From Phycisphaerae bacterium (lineage in GTDB: Bacteria > Planctomycetota > Phycisphaerae > UBA1845): 13,145 nt of DNA. Positions 6,556 to 13,145 of the stretch are shown in pieces. Numbering within the stretch: position 1 is the first letter of the stretch; each line of letters begins with the position of its first letter. The stretch is taken from positions 1 through 13,145 of the forward strand of contig JAJDDU010000337.1 of assembly GCA_029260155.1 (NCBI GenBank). Direction: 5' to 3'. Under the pieces are notes generated by a model. The model did not search any database. It had not been told where the DNA came from and saw only the letters and a program-made list of their open reading frames with translations. A program made the translations under genes and the position numbers.

Positions 6556-7902
6556 ATGTTCAGATCGCTGAAGACCGTAGCCGTTGTTTCACTGTTGGCT
6601 CTATGGGGGGTGCAGCAGAGTGCCCAGGGCAGGCAGGCGTTGCTCGACGTCTCTCTGGCCCACCCAACGCTTCTGGCGGGATCGCCACAGACGACCTATC
6701 TGAAAGTCGGTTTGACGGGGTTCAAGATCTCCTCGACCGAGACGCGCCCGCCGGTCAATTTGGCATTGGTGCTGGACAGATCCGGATCAATGACCGGCAG
6801 CAAGCTCGCCCAGGCCAAGGATGCCGCAATCCGGGCGTTGGAAAGACTAGGCAGCAACGACATCGTCGCGGTGATCGCTTACGACTCGACCGTTCAAGTG
6901 GTTGTGCCCGCGACCAAGTTGACCGACAAGAACGCCGTTCGTCGGGCCATCGAAAGTATTCAGGCGGCGAACAGCACCGCCCTATTCGCCGGGGTGAGCA
7001 AGGGTGCGGCCGAGGTGCGCAAGTTCCTCGATCGCAACCACGTGAACCGCGTCATTCTCCTGTCGGACGGTTTGGCCAACGTCGGCCCGCAGACGCCGAG
7101 CGCTTTGGGAGAGTTGGGTGCCTCGCTCATGAAGGAAGGCATCGCGGTAACCACCCTGGGGTTGGGGTTGGATTACAACGAGGATCTGATGGTCCAACTC
7201 GCCCGTCGCAGCGACGGCAACCATGTCTTTGTGGAACAGGCCACCGAATTGGCGGCGGTCTTCAACCATGAGTTCAACGATGTCCTGTCCGTCGTGGCCC
7301 AGGAGATCACCATTAAGATCCAATGCGCTCCGGGGATCCGCCCCGTTCGCCTGCTGGGTATCGACGGCGAGATCAATGGCCAGGAGGTCGTCATACAGTT
7401 GAACCAGCTCTACAGCGAGCAGGAGAAGTACGCGCTGCTTGAGGTCGCGGTTCCGGAATCGAGAGCCATGCAGGTTCGACCCGTCGCCAAAGTTGCGGTG
7501 GCATATGCGAACATCGAAACCAAGACGAGCGATCGGCTGAGTAGTGCCATCAGCGTGCACTTCGACGAGTCCCCGGACGTCATCGCTGAGCGTACGAACA
7601 TCAAGGTGATGGCCGAATGCGTGTTGCAGGTCGCCAACGAGCAAAACGTACTGGCGGTAGCCCTGCGGGATCAGGGCAAGACGAAGCTGGCGAAGGAGCT
7701 TCTCGAATCGAACGCGATGTTTTTGATCAACAACGCTCGGGAGCTCAAGTCGGAAGAGCTCAAGCAGCGAGCTTTTGACAACACGCAGCAGTCCGAGAAC
7801 CTGGACCCGGAGAAGTGGAAGCGTACGCGTAAAGGAATGCGCTCGCAGCAACATCAGGATGCTCGGCAACAGCAGATGCAGAAGCAACAACCGCCACAGT
7901 AA
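6556..7902 (+). CDS. Secreted or envelope VWA-domain protein
   Basis: This 448-residue protein starts with a Sec signal peptide (KTVAVVSLLALWGVQQSAQG, cleavage near residue 25). A von Willebrand factor A domain (about 68-250) carries a complete metal-ion-dependent adhesion site: D74-x-S76-x-S78 in LDRSGSM, T141 in NSTALF and D171 in LLSDGLANVG. It should therefore bind a divalent cation and a protein ligand outside the cytoplasm. A beta-rich region (about 265-360) and a helical region (about 370-425) follow, ending in a Gln-rich tail (QQHQDARQQQMQKQQPPQ). The arrangement recalls YfbK-like bacterial VWA proteins. AAGGAG lies 8 nt before ATG 6556. It is the first gene of an operon with a histidine kinase 24 nt downstream, so it may be an input or output of that kinase; this is inference. 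No LPXTG or lipobox was seen. Confidence 0.88.
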   Translation: MFRSLKTVAVVSLLALWGVQQSAQGRQALLDVSLAHPTLLAGSPQTTYLKVGLTGFKISSTETRPPVNLALVLDRSGSMTGSKLAQAKDAAIRALERLGSNDIVAVIAYDSTVQVVVPATKLTDKNAVRRAIESIQAANSTALFAGVSKGAAEVRKFLDRNHVNRVILLSDGLANVGPQTPSALGELGASLMKEGIAVTTLGLGLDYNEDLMVQLARRSDGNHVFVEQATELAAVFNHEFNDVLSVVAQEITIKIQCAPGIRPVRLLGIDGEINGQEVVIQLNQLYSEQEKYALLEVAVPESRAMQVRPVAKVAVAYANIETKTSDRLSSAISVHFDESPDVIAERTNIKVMAECVLQVANEQNVLAVALRDQGKTKLAKELLESNAMFLINNARELKSEELKQRAFDNTQQSENLDPEKWKRTRKGMRSQQHQDARQQQMQKQQPPQ

Positions 7903-7912
7903 CCTCATTCTT

Positions 7913-7918
7913 GGGAGA
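7913..7918 (+). promoter_or_regulatory. Ribosome binding site supporting a CTG start of the kinase
   Basis: GGGAGA lies 8 nt before CTG 7927. No ATG, GTG or TTG stands at a suitable distance; the first in-frame GTG is 7963, in the middle of the first membrane helix and 44 nt away from this site. Confidence 0.5.
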
Positions 7919-7926
7919 TCGTCGCC

Positions 7927-9519
7927 CTGAACCGAAAGCACCTTTTTCTTTTCTGGCTAATCGTGTGCCTGCCGCTGGTCGTGATCACAGGTCTCGGCTG
8001 GCGGCTCGCACGCCATGAGCATCGCATGGCCCGCGAACGCATGCACGATTTCCTGCTCGTCAGGTTGCAGGACACCGCGCAGGTACTTGAGGATTACTTT
8101 CAACAACAGGAGCGTCACCTGCAAACACTGACGGAGTCGGTCAGCCTCGATCCCAGTTCGATACGGCAACTCATTCGTCAGCATCCCCACGTTGCTCAAC
8201 TGTTCGTGCTGAACACAAATGGCACGCTGCTGCATCCAGACCCAGCGGCGGGGCTGAACGAGGCAGAGCGCCGGTTCTTGGATGACTTTGGGGATTTGTT
8301 ATTGCACAAGGAGCTCCTCCGCACAACGACGGCCGATGATGAAGGGGCCGCGCTTCCCACAAGCGGCTGGGTCGTGCGCTTTCGGGGGCCGGGACTCAAT
8401 CTGCTCTACTGCCAACGCCTGCCGTCCGGGCAGCTCGTCGGCGTGCTTCTGCAACGGGCGCGCTGGATCGCCGACCTCATCGCAGAGCTTCCCGATACGT
8501 CCGACGCACTGACCTCGGACGAGGACAGGCCATGGGAGGCGCGCATCCGCCTCGCGGATTCAGGCGGTCAACCGGTCTACGATTGGGGGCCCTTGGAGCC
8601 GGACGAAGGTGCCGCACCGCTTCAGGAATTGGCCCCACATTATCCGCTGTCTTCTTGGCGCTTGCAGCAATTCGTCGACCACGAGGCATTTGCGACCCTC
8701 GGAAGCGGGGCGTACCTCAACCTGATTTCGATCCTGGCTGCCACCGGACTCGTGCTTCTGCTGGCTGGTGCCTGGTTCTACCGCGAATACAACCGGCACG
8801 TTCGTCAAGCGACACAGCGCGTGAGCTTTGTGAACCAAGTGTCCCACGAACTCAAGACACCGCTGACCAATATCCGAATGTACGCCGAGCTGTTGGAGAG
8901 CGATCTGGAGGAGTCCGGGGACGATCAGGCCGGAACGCAGCGCAGCCACTTGAAGGTGATCGTCGAGGAAAGTCAGAGGCTCAGTCGCCTCATCGGCAAC
9001 GTGCTGACGTTCGCCCAGAAGCAGCGCGGTCAGATTTCCCCGCACTTCAGGCCGGCGGTCGTCGATGAGGTCATCGCTTCGGTCATAGAACGTTTCGAGC
9101 CGGCGTTTCGACGTCGCGGCCTGGAAGTCGTTCTTGAAGGGTCCGCCGGGAGCTCGGTCGATGTGGACGTCGACGCGCTGGAGCAGATCCTGGGGAACCT
9201 CTTGAGCAACGTCGAAAAGTACGCTTCGTCCGGAAAATGCCTGGAGATCACCAGCAGGCAGGAGAACGACTACACGAGCATCGTGATCAGCGACGACGGG
9301 CCGGGTATCCCCGCGCGCCACCGAGAGCGGATCTTTCGACCATTTCAACGCTTGTCCAACCACATCGCCGACAGCCCGGGTACGGGCATTGGCCTGACGA
9401 TCGCCCGGCAACTGGCGCGGCTTCACGGCGGCGATCTTCTCCTGCTGCCAGCCAAGCGCGGGGCCAGTTTCGAGATTCGTCTCCACACACCGAAGAGAGA
9501 AAGCGAGGCGATTGTTTGA
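7927..9519 (+). CDS. Membrane sensor histidine kinase
   Basis: This two-component sensor has 530 residues when read from CTG 7927 (first residues MNRKHLFLFWLIV). TM1 is about 5-24 and TM2 about 264-284, enclosing an extracytoplasmic sensor domain of about 235 residues of no family I recognise. The HisKA box SHELKTPL has the phospho-acceptor at His307. The ATPase domain follows with N-box NLLSNVEKYA (Asn428), G1 DDGPGIP (Asp457), the RIFRPF F-box and G2 GTGIGL (485-490). TM2 is only about 22 residues from the His, leaving no room for a HAMP linker. The frame is open back to the VWA stop, and GTG 7963 would cut TM1 in half, so CTG is preferred. The kinase lies 24 nt after the VWA gene and shares 3 nt of its stop with the response regulator. 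It should phosphorylate that regulator. Confidence 0.9.
   Translation: MNRKHLFLFWLIVCLPLVVITGLGWRLARHEHRMARERMHDFLLVRLQDTAQVLEDYFQQQERHLQTLTESVSLDPSSIRQLIRQHPHVAQLFVLNTNGTLLHPDPAAGLNEAERRFLDDFGDLLLHKELLRTTTADDEGAALPTSGWVVRFRGPGLNLLYCQRLPSGQLVGVLLQRARWIADLIAELPDTSDALTSDEDRPWEARIRLADSGGQPVYDWGPLEPDEGAAPLQELAPHYPLSSWRLQQFVDHEAFATLGSGAYLNLISILAATGLVLLLAGAWFYREYNRHVRQATQRVSFVNQVSHELKTPLTNIRMYAELLESDLEESGDDQAGTQRSHLKVIVEESQRLSRLIGNVLTFAQKQRGQISPHFRPAVVDEVIASVIERFEPAFRRRGLEVVLEGSAGSSVDVDVDALEQILGNLLSNVEKYASSGKCLEITSRQENDYTSIVISDDGPGIPARHRERIFRPFQRLSNHIADSPGTGIGLTIARQLARLHGGDLLLLPAKRGASFEIRLHTPKRESEAIV
9505..9508 (+). promoter_or_regulatory. Ribosome binding site supporting the TTG start of the regulator
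   Basis: GAGG sits inside the last codons of the kinase, 7 nt before TTG 9516. It fixes the regulator start at the codon just before KVLLAEDD, exactly where receiver domains begin. Confidence 0.55.
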
Positions 9520-10202
9520 AAGTGCTACTGGCCGAGGATGACCAGTTGATCCGTGACGGTTTGGCGGAGATTCTGAATCGGGAGGGCTACAGCGTGGTGC
9601 ACGCCGGCGACGGTGAAGACGCCCTGGATCTGTTCCGCTCGGAGACTCCGGACTTCGTGTGCCTCGACATCATGATGCCGAAGATCAGCGGTTACGACGT
9701 GTGCAAGAAGATGCGCGTCGCCCGGCCGCAGGTTCCGATTATCTTCATCAGTGCCAAGTCGGAGGAGATCGACAAAGTCGTCGGCTTGGAGATGGGCGCC
9801 GACGACTACATCGTCAAGCCGTTCGGGGTCAAGGAGGTGGTCGCTCGAATCCGCGCCGTGACGCGTCGCTGCTACGCCGCCACTGAAGATTCGACTGCGG
9901 CAAGCATGTTTCAAATGGGCGATCTGGAAGTTTTCCCGCGCGAGCTCCGAGCCCGCAGAGGCGAAACGACGATCGAGCTGAGCCTGCGCGACATTAAAAT
10001 TCTGCGGTTGCTTTGCGAGCACCGCGGCCAAGCACTGGCTCGTCACACCATCTTTGATCACTGCTGGGGCGAAATGTACCTACCCAGCAGTCGCACACTC
10101 GATCAGCACGTCTCGCAGCTTCGCAGGCGTATCGAAGTGTCGCCACGAGCCCCCCAAATCATTCGTACGGTGCACGGTGTCGGCTACCGATACGACGGCT
10201 GA
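9516..10202 (+). CDS. OmpR/PhoB-family response regulator
   Basis: This 228-residue DNA-binding response regulator has a receiver domain at 1-118. The acidic pocket is E7/D8/D9 (LLAEDD), the phospho-acceptor is Asp51 in CLDIMMP, with Ser79 (FISAK) and Lys101 (VKPFG). A winged-helix domain (about 130-226) ends in RTVHGVGYRYDG, the typical C-terminus of Trans_reg_C proteins. The start is TTG 9516, overlapping the kinase TGA as TTGA; no ATG occurs near the family N-terminus and a GAGG ribosome site fits. Translation is therefore coupled to the kinase. Length is normal. It probably controls its own operon and envelope genes; possible targets include the neighbouring HAF gene, but no operator was recognised. 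Homology to the valS 5' end begins 2 nt after its stop codon. Confidence 0.93.
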   Translation: MKVLLAEDDQLIRDGLAEILNREGYSVVHAGDGEDALDLFRSETPDFVCLDIMMPKISGYDVCKKMRVARPQVPIIFISAKSEEIDKVVGLEMGADDYIVKPFGVKEVVARIRAVTRRCYAATEDSTAASMFQMGDLEVFPRELRARRGETTIELSLRDIKILRLLCEHRGQALARHTIFDHCWGEMYLPSSRTLDQHVSQLRRRIEVSPRAPQIIRTVHGVGYRYDG

Positions 10203-10204
10203 AA

Positions 10205-10309
10205 GCGGTCGAGCGGCTGCGCGTGAAACGCTCCGCCTGCCTCCCAGACTGCAAGCATGTCGGGCTCGACGCTTTGGGGATCGTGCGCTTTTTCGAGAAC
10301 GTCACTCAT
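10205..10309 (-). pseudogene. valS: Truncated valS N-terminal fragment
   Basis: On the minus strand the fragment reads MSDVLEKAHDPQSVEPDML, then AVWEAGGAFHAQPLDR, against MSDVLEKAYDPQSVEPDML, then AAWEASKAFQAQPDDR in intact valS. About 35 codons match with a few substitutions and no frameshift; then similarity stops abruptly and the frame runs into the regulator gene, ending at 10184. No catalytic motif is present, so it cannot make a synthetase. It retains the complete valS leader, so it may still be transcribed toward the regulator gene, which would give antisense RNA. That is speculation. Confidence 0.85.
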
Positions 10310-10428
10310 CAGTCTGTTCAGCTCCATTGCCGGCATTCGCCGGTGCGTAGCAAACGTCCGTGCGAGAGGCTTTTTGCAAAGTGGGGCGGCCTGGTTCGGA
10401 ACCCCTGGCCGATCTTGTTCCGATACGG
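10205..10428. repeat. Direct repeat, copy B (orphan valS 5' end plus leader)
   Basis: This copy is about 89% identical to 6120-6342 in the same orientation. Its left edge is 2 nt after the response-regulator stop (TGA 10200-10202). Its right part matches the valS leader to the shared GATACGG (10422-10428 against 6336-6342). Compared with copy A it lacks about 65 nt after this point. Together the copies bracket the VWA-kinase-regulator operon. Confidence 0.9.
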
Positions 10429-10479
10429 CGTTGCGGCGCTTGACTCTGCGGGCGACGAACCGCAATTGCTGCATAGTCG

Positions 10480-10508
10480 TTGGGCGTTGAACGGACCCCT
10501 GCTACAAT
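10480..10508 (+). promoter_or_regulatory. Sigma70-type promoter candidate for the HAF gene
   Basis: The -10 is TACAAT (10503-10508), preceded by TGC in an extended -10 arrangement. TTGGGC (10480-10485) serves as -35 after a spacer of exactly 17 nt. Five of six -10 positions and the TTG of the -35 match consensus. Transcription would start near 10515, leaving a leader of about 100 nt before ATG 10617. Confidence 0.5.
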
Positions 10509-10600
10509 GTGTACCGACACGAGTACGTCGCCGCTGCTTGGCCAGAGGGGTATTGCGGTGGGGTGGACTGTGTGTTCAACGGGGATGGACGCACCAATCT

Positions 10601-10607
10601 GGGGAGG
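10601..10607 (+). promoter_or_regulatory. Ribosome binding site of the HAF gene
   Basis: GGGGAGG lies 9 nt before ATG 10617. It decides the start in favour of the Met that opens a signal peptide, against an in-frame upstream Met at 10509 with no such site. Confidence 0.6.
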
Positions 10608-10616
10608 TTCAACAGG

Positions 10617-12656
10617 ATGCGTGGAAGTTACTTCAGCCACCGGGAAACATTGATGGCCGCGTGCATCATGGCGCTCGTAGGGGTGGGGCCGGTGTGGGGT
10701 CAGTCGTACTTCGTCACGCACATCGCACCCTTGTCGAACGAATCGACAAGCTCGGCGCGCGCGATGAATAACTACGGGCACATCGTCGGAGTTTGGACGG
10801 CAACCGGGTCGAGCGCGTTGCAGGGGTATTACTACGATGGCGTGAAATACGACCTCGGCGTCGGGGTGGAACCTCAGGCGATCAGCGACAACGGGTGGGT
10901 CACGGGACTTCTGGCGAGCGGCGAGGCGTTTGTGTACGACCACGCGACGGGCATGATCGAGCCGCTGGGGACGTTGGGCGGACCGACGAGCGTGGGCGTG
11001 GGCGTGAACGCGTTCGGTGAAGTAGCCGGCGAGTCTCAGATGCCGAATCCGACACCGAACCGGGCGTTTCTTTATCGTGATGGCGTGATGACCGACCTGG
11101 GTGTGCCAAGCAACGTCGGCGGGTTGGCGCCAGACTATACGAAAGCAAACGGACTCAACGGGTCGGGGCTCGTGGTGGGAGAGGCGTTGGTGCGCTCCGG
11201 GGGGGAGGCGTGGGCCGTACCGTTTTTCTACGACGCGGCGGACCCCAAACCGACCATGCTCAAGTTGAGTGGCGTGTATTCTTCGGGCAGCGCGTGGGCT
11301 CTAAATGCCGTGGGGCACATTGTGGGTTGGGCGTCGACCAATATCGAAACGTGGGGCCGGGGCTTCTTGCACGACGGCGCGACGATGACCAATCTTGGCA
11401 CGATACCGGGGAAGGCCTACACCATCGCAACGTCGGTGAACAACCTCGACGAAGTCGTCGGGTACGGATTCGGCGAGTGGATATTCCTGCCGTGCTGTGG
11501 GAACGTTTGGACGAACAACATTCGACGCGCGTTCATCTGGCAGAACGGGACGATTGTCAATCTGAACACGCTTAAGCCGACGGACGTCGAAGGGGATCTG
11601 ACGATACCAGTCGCGATCAACGACTCGGGCAAGATCCTGGTGTCACTCGGGAGCGAGACTGTCGTGATGTCGCCGATCATCACCGCAGATGGCGACGACG
11701 ACGGGGACATTGACCTGGGTGACTTCGCGTCGTTCGCGGACTGCTACGGCGGACCGGGGGCAGACCCGGACCCAACCCCGCCGATGATCCCGCCGACCTG
11801 CATTCGGCTGTTTGACTTCGATCAGGACTACGATGTGGACATGTCGGACTTCGCGCGGCTTCAGGTGAAGATCAGTCAGCCGGGGATTGTTTCAGGCATG
11901 GTCGAGTACACGGGTTTCGATCAGGGCACCGTTTTCGTGACGGCGTCGGAAGTGAGTGGTGACGGATTTGCGTACGAGACGGCGATCACGGGGCCGGGCA
12001 CGTTTGAAATCGAGGTTTGGCGAACTGGGGATTACGACGTGTCGGCGTTCTTGGATGCCAACGGCAACGGGATTCTGGATGCAGGGGAGCCGTTTGCTCC
12101 GTCGTTGGGAAACCCGTTCCATACCGTCGGCGAAGGTGGGTTTGTCGCGGACGTGCTCGTCGATTTGGGTCCATACGCGGTCGCAGGCAGCGTCGCCTAC
12201 ACAGACGGGACGCCGGTGAGCGACGTGACGATTTTAGTGGCTGGTCCGACGCCGGATGAGACGGTGACCGACGCGGACGGAACTTTCGCTGTGGCAGACT
12301 TGCTCGGCGGAGACTACGTGGTGACAGCGTCGGATGCGGCGCTGTATTTCTACCCGTTCGACGGGGCGTTTCCACTGATCGGGGGCGATGCAGCGGGTGT
12401 TGATTTTGAGGCCCACGATTTTCCGACCGGCGAGGTGGACGGAGAGGCTATGGGGTTGGTCAGCGCGGTCGATCCGGCCAACTTCAGCATCACGATCGAT
12501 GAGGAGGGCGTCTTGACGATAGTCTACGTCTACGCCGATACAACATTTTCCGGCGCGGCGACGTCCATCGGAGAGGTGACCGTTGGGCACATGATTGAGG
12601 CGCAATTCTATTCGTCAGTGAACCTCGCGGCACAAATCGATACCGACCCTAGTTGA
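10617..12656 (+). CDS. Secreted HAF-repeat protein with internal dockerin-like domain
   Basis: This 679-residue exported protein has a signal peptide at 1-29 (TLMAACIMALVGVGPVWGQ). Degenerate HAF-type repeats fill about 49-344; each has an N-x-x-G-x-(I/V)-V-G turn (NNYGHIVG, NAVGHIVG, NNLDEVVG) followed by a (R/G)(A/G)F(L/I) strand (RAFLYRDG, RGFLHDG, RAFIWQNG), suggesting a beta-propeller. A dockerin-like domain (about 355-420) contains two calcium loops, DGDDDGDIDLGD (358-369) and DFDQDYDVDMSD (400-411), with a Cys pair between (C376, C395). Two beta-sandwich, carboxypeptidase-regulatory-like domains follow (about 425-510, with DANGNGILDAGEPF, and 520-600), and the end (about 605-679) resembles DUF5666. 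The start is ATG 10617 with GGGGAGG upstream. Its function is unknown; planctomycete HAF/dockerin proteins are usually surface or secreted. Its stop overlaps the convergent small gene by 8 nt. Confidence 0.85.
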   Translation: MRGSYFSHRETLMAACIMALVGVGPVWGQSYFVTHIAPLSNESTSSARAMNNYGHIVGVWTATGSSALQGYYYDGVKYDLGVGVEPQAISDNGWVTGLLASGEAFVYDHATGMIEPLGTLGGPTSVGVGVNAFGEVAGESQMPNPTPNRAFLYRDGVMTDLGVPSNVGGLAPDYTKANGLNGSGLVVGEALVRSGGEAWAVPFFYDAADPKPTMLKLSGVYSSGSAWALNAVGHIVGWASTNIETWGRGFLHDGATMTNLGTIPGKAYTIATSVNNLDEVVGYGFGEWIFLPCCGNVWTNNIRRAFIWQNGTIVNLNTLKPTDVEGDLTIPVAINDSGKILVSLGSETVVMSPIITADGDDDGDIDLGDFASFADCYGGPGADPDPTPPMIPPTCIRLFDFDQDYDVDMSDFARLQVKISQPGIVSGMVEYTGFDQGTVFVTASEVSGDGFAYETAITGPGTFEIEVWRTGDYDVSAFLDANGNGILDAGEPFAPSLGNPFHTVGEGGFVADVLVDLGPYAVAGSVAYTDGTPVSDVTILVAGPTPDETVTDADGTFAVADLLGGDYVVTASDAALYFYPFDGAFPLIGGDAAGVDFEAHDFPTGEVDGEAMGLVSAVDPANFSITIDEEGVLTIVYVYADTTFSGAATSIGEVTVGHMIEAQFYSSVNLAAQIDTDPS

Positions 12657-12843
12657 GAGGGGTGTCGTCGTCTGATGTTGGCTCGCGTGCGATGTCGACG
12701 ACACGTCCGTCCCTTACAACGTAGACGGGGAGGTTCATCTCGCGGAGGCGTTGCACTTCGCGGCGCACGCCCTCAGTGAGGCCGTCGACGATGGTCCTCA
12801 CTCGCTCCTTGAGGAATCGCTGGTGTTCATTGTTCTCTTGCAT
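12649..12843 (-). CDS. Small antitoxin-like protein next to a zeta-toxin remnant
   Basis: This 64-residue protein is mostly one charged helix (EHQRFLKERVRTIVDGLTEG), continuing VRREVQRLREM and ending in a beta-like NLPVYVVRDGRVVDI and an acidic tail. The helix followed by 'x-V-W/V-R-D-G-K-V-V' resembles the short proteins usually encoded beside COG4185 zeta-toxin-like P-loop kinases, probably their antitoxins; this is from memory, not a search. It starts at ATG 12843 inside the C-terminal part of the upstream toxin-like fragment (17-nt overlap), consistent with translational coupling; no good ribosome site is visible. The frame stays open to the window edge, so a longer start cannot be excluded, but that extension looks like a shadow of the other frame. 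It converges with the HAF gene, overlapping its stop by 8 nt. Confidence 0.55.
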   Translation of the reverse strand: MQENNEHQRFLKERVRTIVDGLTEGVRREVQRLREMNLPVYVVRDGRVVDIAREPTSDDDTPLN

Positions 12844-13144
12844 GTGCGTCTTGATTCTGAATAGTCGCCCATACGGTTCGGTCGTATACCGTCGTCTCGC
12901 CTCGCTGGAGTCCCTCCGCGATTGGAACGAGACTTGCACCTGTATTGTCGCATATGGCCCATGTGCTTGCCAGGGGCAAATAGAGTTCGAGTAGGTTCTT
13001 GAGGCTACGGAAGTACCGCCGCCGAACGACCCCGTCCTGTCGCTCTGCAAGCCAAACTGCGCCCATGCCCCCGTGACCGAGCGGCCGCATGAGCGTGTAC
13101 GACCCAACAACGGTCCCAGCCAGATCCTGTCCTGCCCATTCACT
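12827..13144 (-). pseudogene. Chimeric fragment: Ser/Thr kinase Gly-loop joined to zeta-toxin-like C-terminus
   Basis: This minus-strand frame enters from beyond the window's right edge and ends at TGA 12827-12829, 105 codons in view. The first about 38 residues are the start of a eukaryotic-like Ser/Thr kinase domain: VGSYTLMRPLGHGGMGAVWL then AERQDG, with the G-x-G-x-x-G-type ATP loop. The expected VA(V/L)K lysine never appears. Instead the frame continues VVRRRYFRSLKNLLELYLPL, then ASTWAICDNTG, PIAEG and VYDRTVWATI, which matches the C-terminus of COG4185 zeta-toxin-like ATPases (R-x-(F/Y)-x-x-x-L-x-N-(F/L)-x-x-x-Y-x-P-L-A, then D-N-(S/T)-G). The join is near 13018-13033. Neither enzyme can be active here. 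It overlaps the antitoxin-like gene by 17 nt. A real fusion gene or an assembly chimera are alternatives. Confidence 0.55.
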
Positions 13145-13145
13145 C

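Larger units (their letters stand above)
10203..10616. other. Intergenic region with repeat copy B and HAF gene promoter
   Basis: This 414-nt region has no intact gene. It holds the truncated valS 5' duplicate (10205-10428), a weaker second block of similarity to copy A (10430-10459 against 6408-6438), a promoter candidate (10480-10508) and a leader of about 100 nt for the HAF gene. No clear terminator for the regulator operon is visible. Confidence 0.6.

Noticed and set aside
10184..10474. Minus-strand frame of 96 codons as an independent gene
   Set aside because: It is the orphan valS 5' duplicate with an Arg-rich upstream extension; similarity ends after about 35 codons and the frame runs into the regulator gene.
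10302..10943. Minus-strand frame of 213 codons across the HAF gene start
   Set aside because: Arg/His-rich shadow overlapping repeat B, the promoter candidate and the HAF signal peptide.
12844..13143. N-terminal extension of the antitoxin-like gene from GTG 13143
   Set aside because: The extension is the frame-shifted reading of the kinase/zeta-like sequence and is Ser/Arg/Gly-rich; the short version fits the expected size.
1..13145. CRISPR array, tRNA, rRNA or insertion sequence
   Set aside because: No regularly spaced short repeats, cloverleaf, rRNA core sequence, transposase motif or terminal inverted repeats were recognised.

Overview
The window is a GC-rich bacterial chromosome segment. 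Several features point to a planctomycete, probably of the Phycisphaerae kind: a secreted HAF-repeat protein with a dockerin-like calcium-loop pair, a valyl-tRNA synthetase with a zinc-ribbon-like insert after KMSKS, and a Gly-rich loop of a Ser/Thr kinase (PknB/HipA-unrelated, eukaryotic-like type). This placement rests on recognising protein styles, not on a search.

Layout. Bases 1-343 hold nothing I can support. A 46-codon ORF with a strong ribosome binding site (358-498, +) is followed by a large hairpin. Four minus-strand genes then read right to left: valS (6224 to 3222), a FIST-domain sensor protein (3136 to 1976), a nitrilase/omega-amidase-like hydrolase (1970 to 1176, 5 bp after FIST) and a tandem-ACT protein (1032 to 628). 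Divergent from valS is a plus-strand operon: a secreted VWA-domain protein, a membrane histidine kinase and an OmpR-type response regulator (6556-10202). The kinase appears to start at CTG and the regulator at TTG overlapping the kinase stop. After this operon comes a promoter and the HAF/dockerin secreted protein (10617-12656, +). The right end carries, on the minus strand, a chimeric ORF (kinase Gly-rich loop joined to a zeta-toxin-like C-terminus) overlapping a small intact antitoxin-like gene.

The most striking structure is a pair of direct repeats of about 224 bp, 6120-6342 and 10205-10428, roughly 89% identical by eye. Each contains the first about 35 codons of valS plus its leader. The left copy belongs to the intact valS; the right copy is a truncated orphan whose homology begins 2 nt after the response-regulator stop codon. 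The repeats therefore bracket the VWA-kinase-regulator operon exactly, which suggests that this operon arrived by an insertion or duplication event at the 5' end of valS.

Functionally, the left half is housekeeping and amino-acid themed (aminoacylation, amidase, ACT and FIST ligand-binding domains). The centre is an envelope-sensing signalling cassette. The right half is secreted-protein and decaying accessory DNA.
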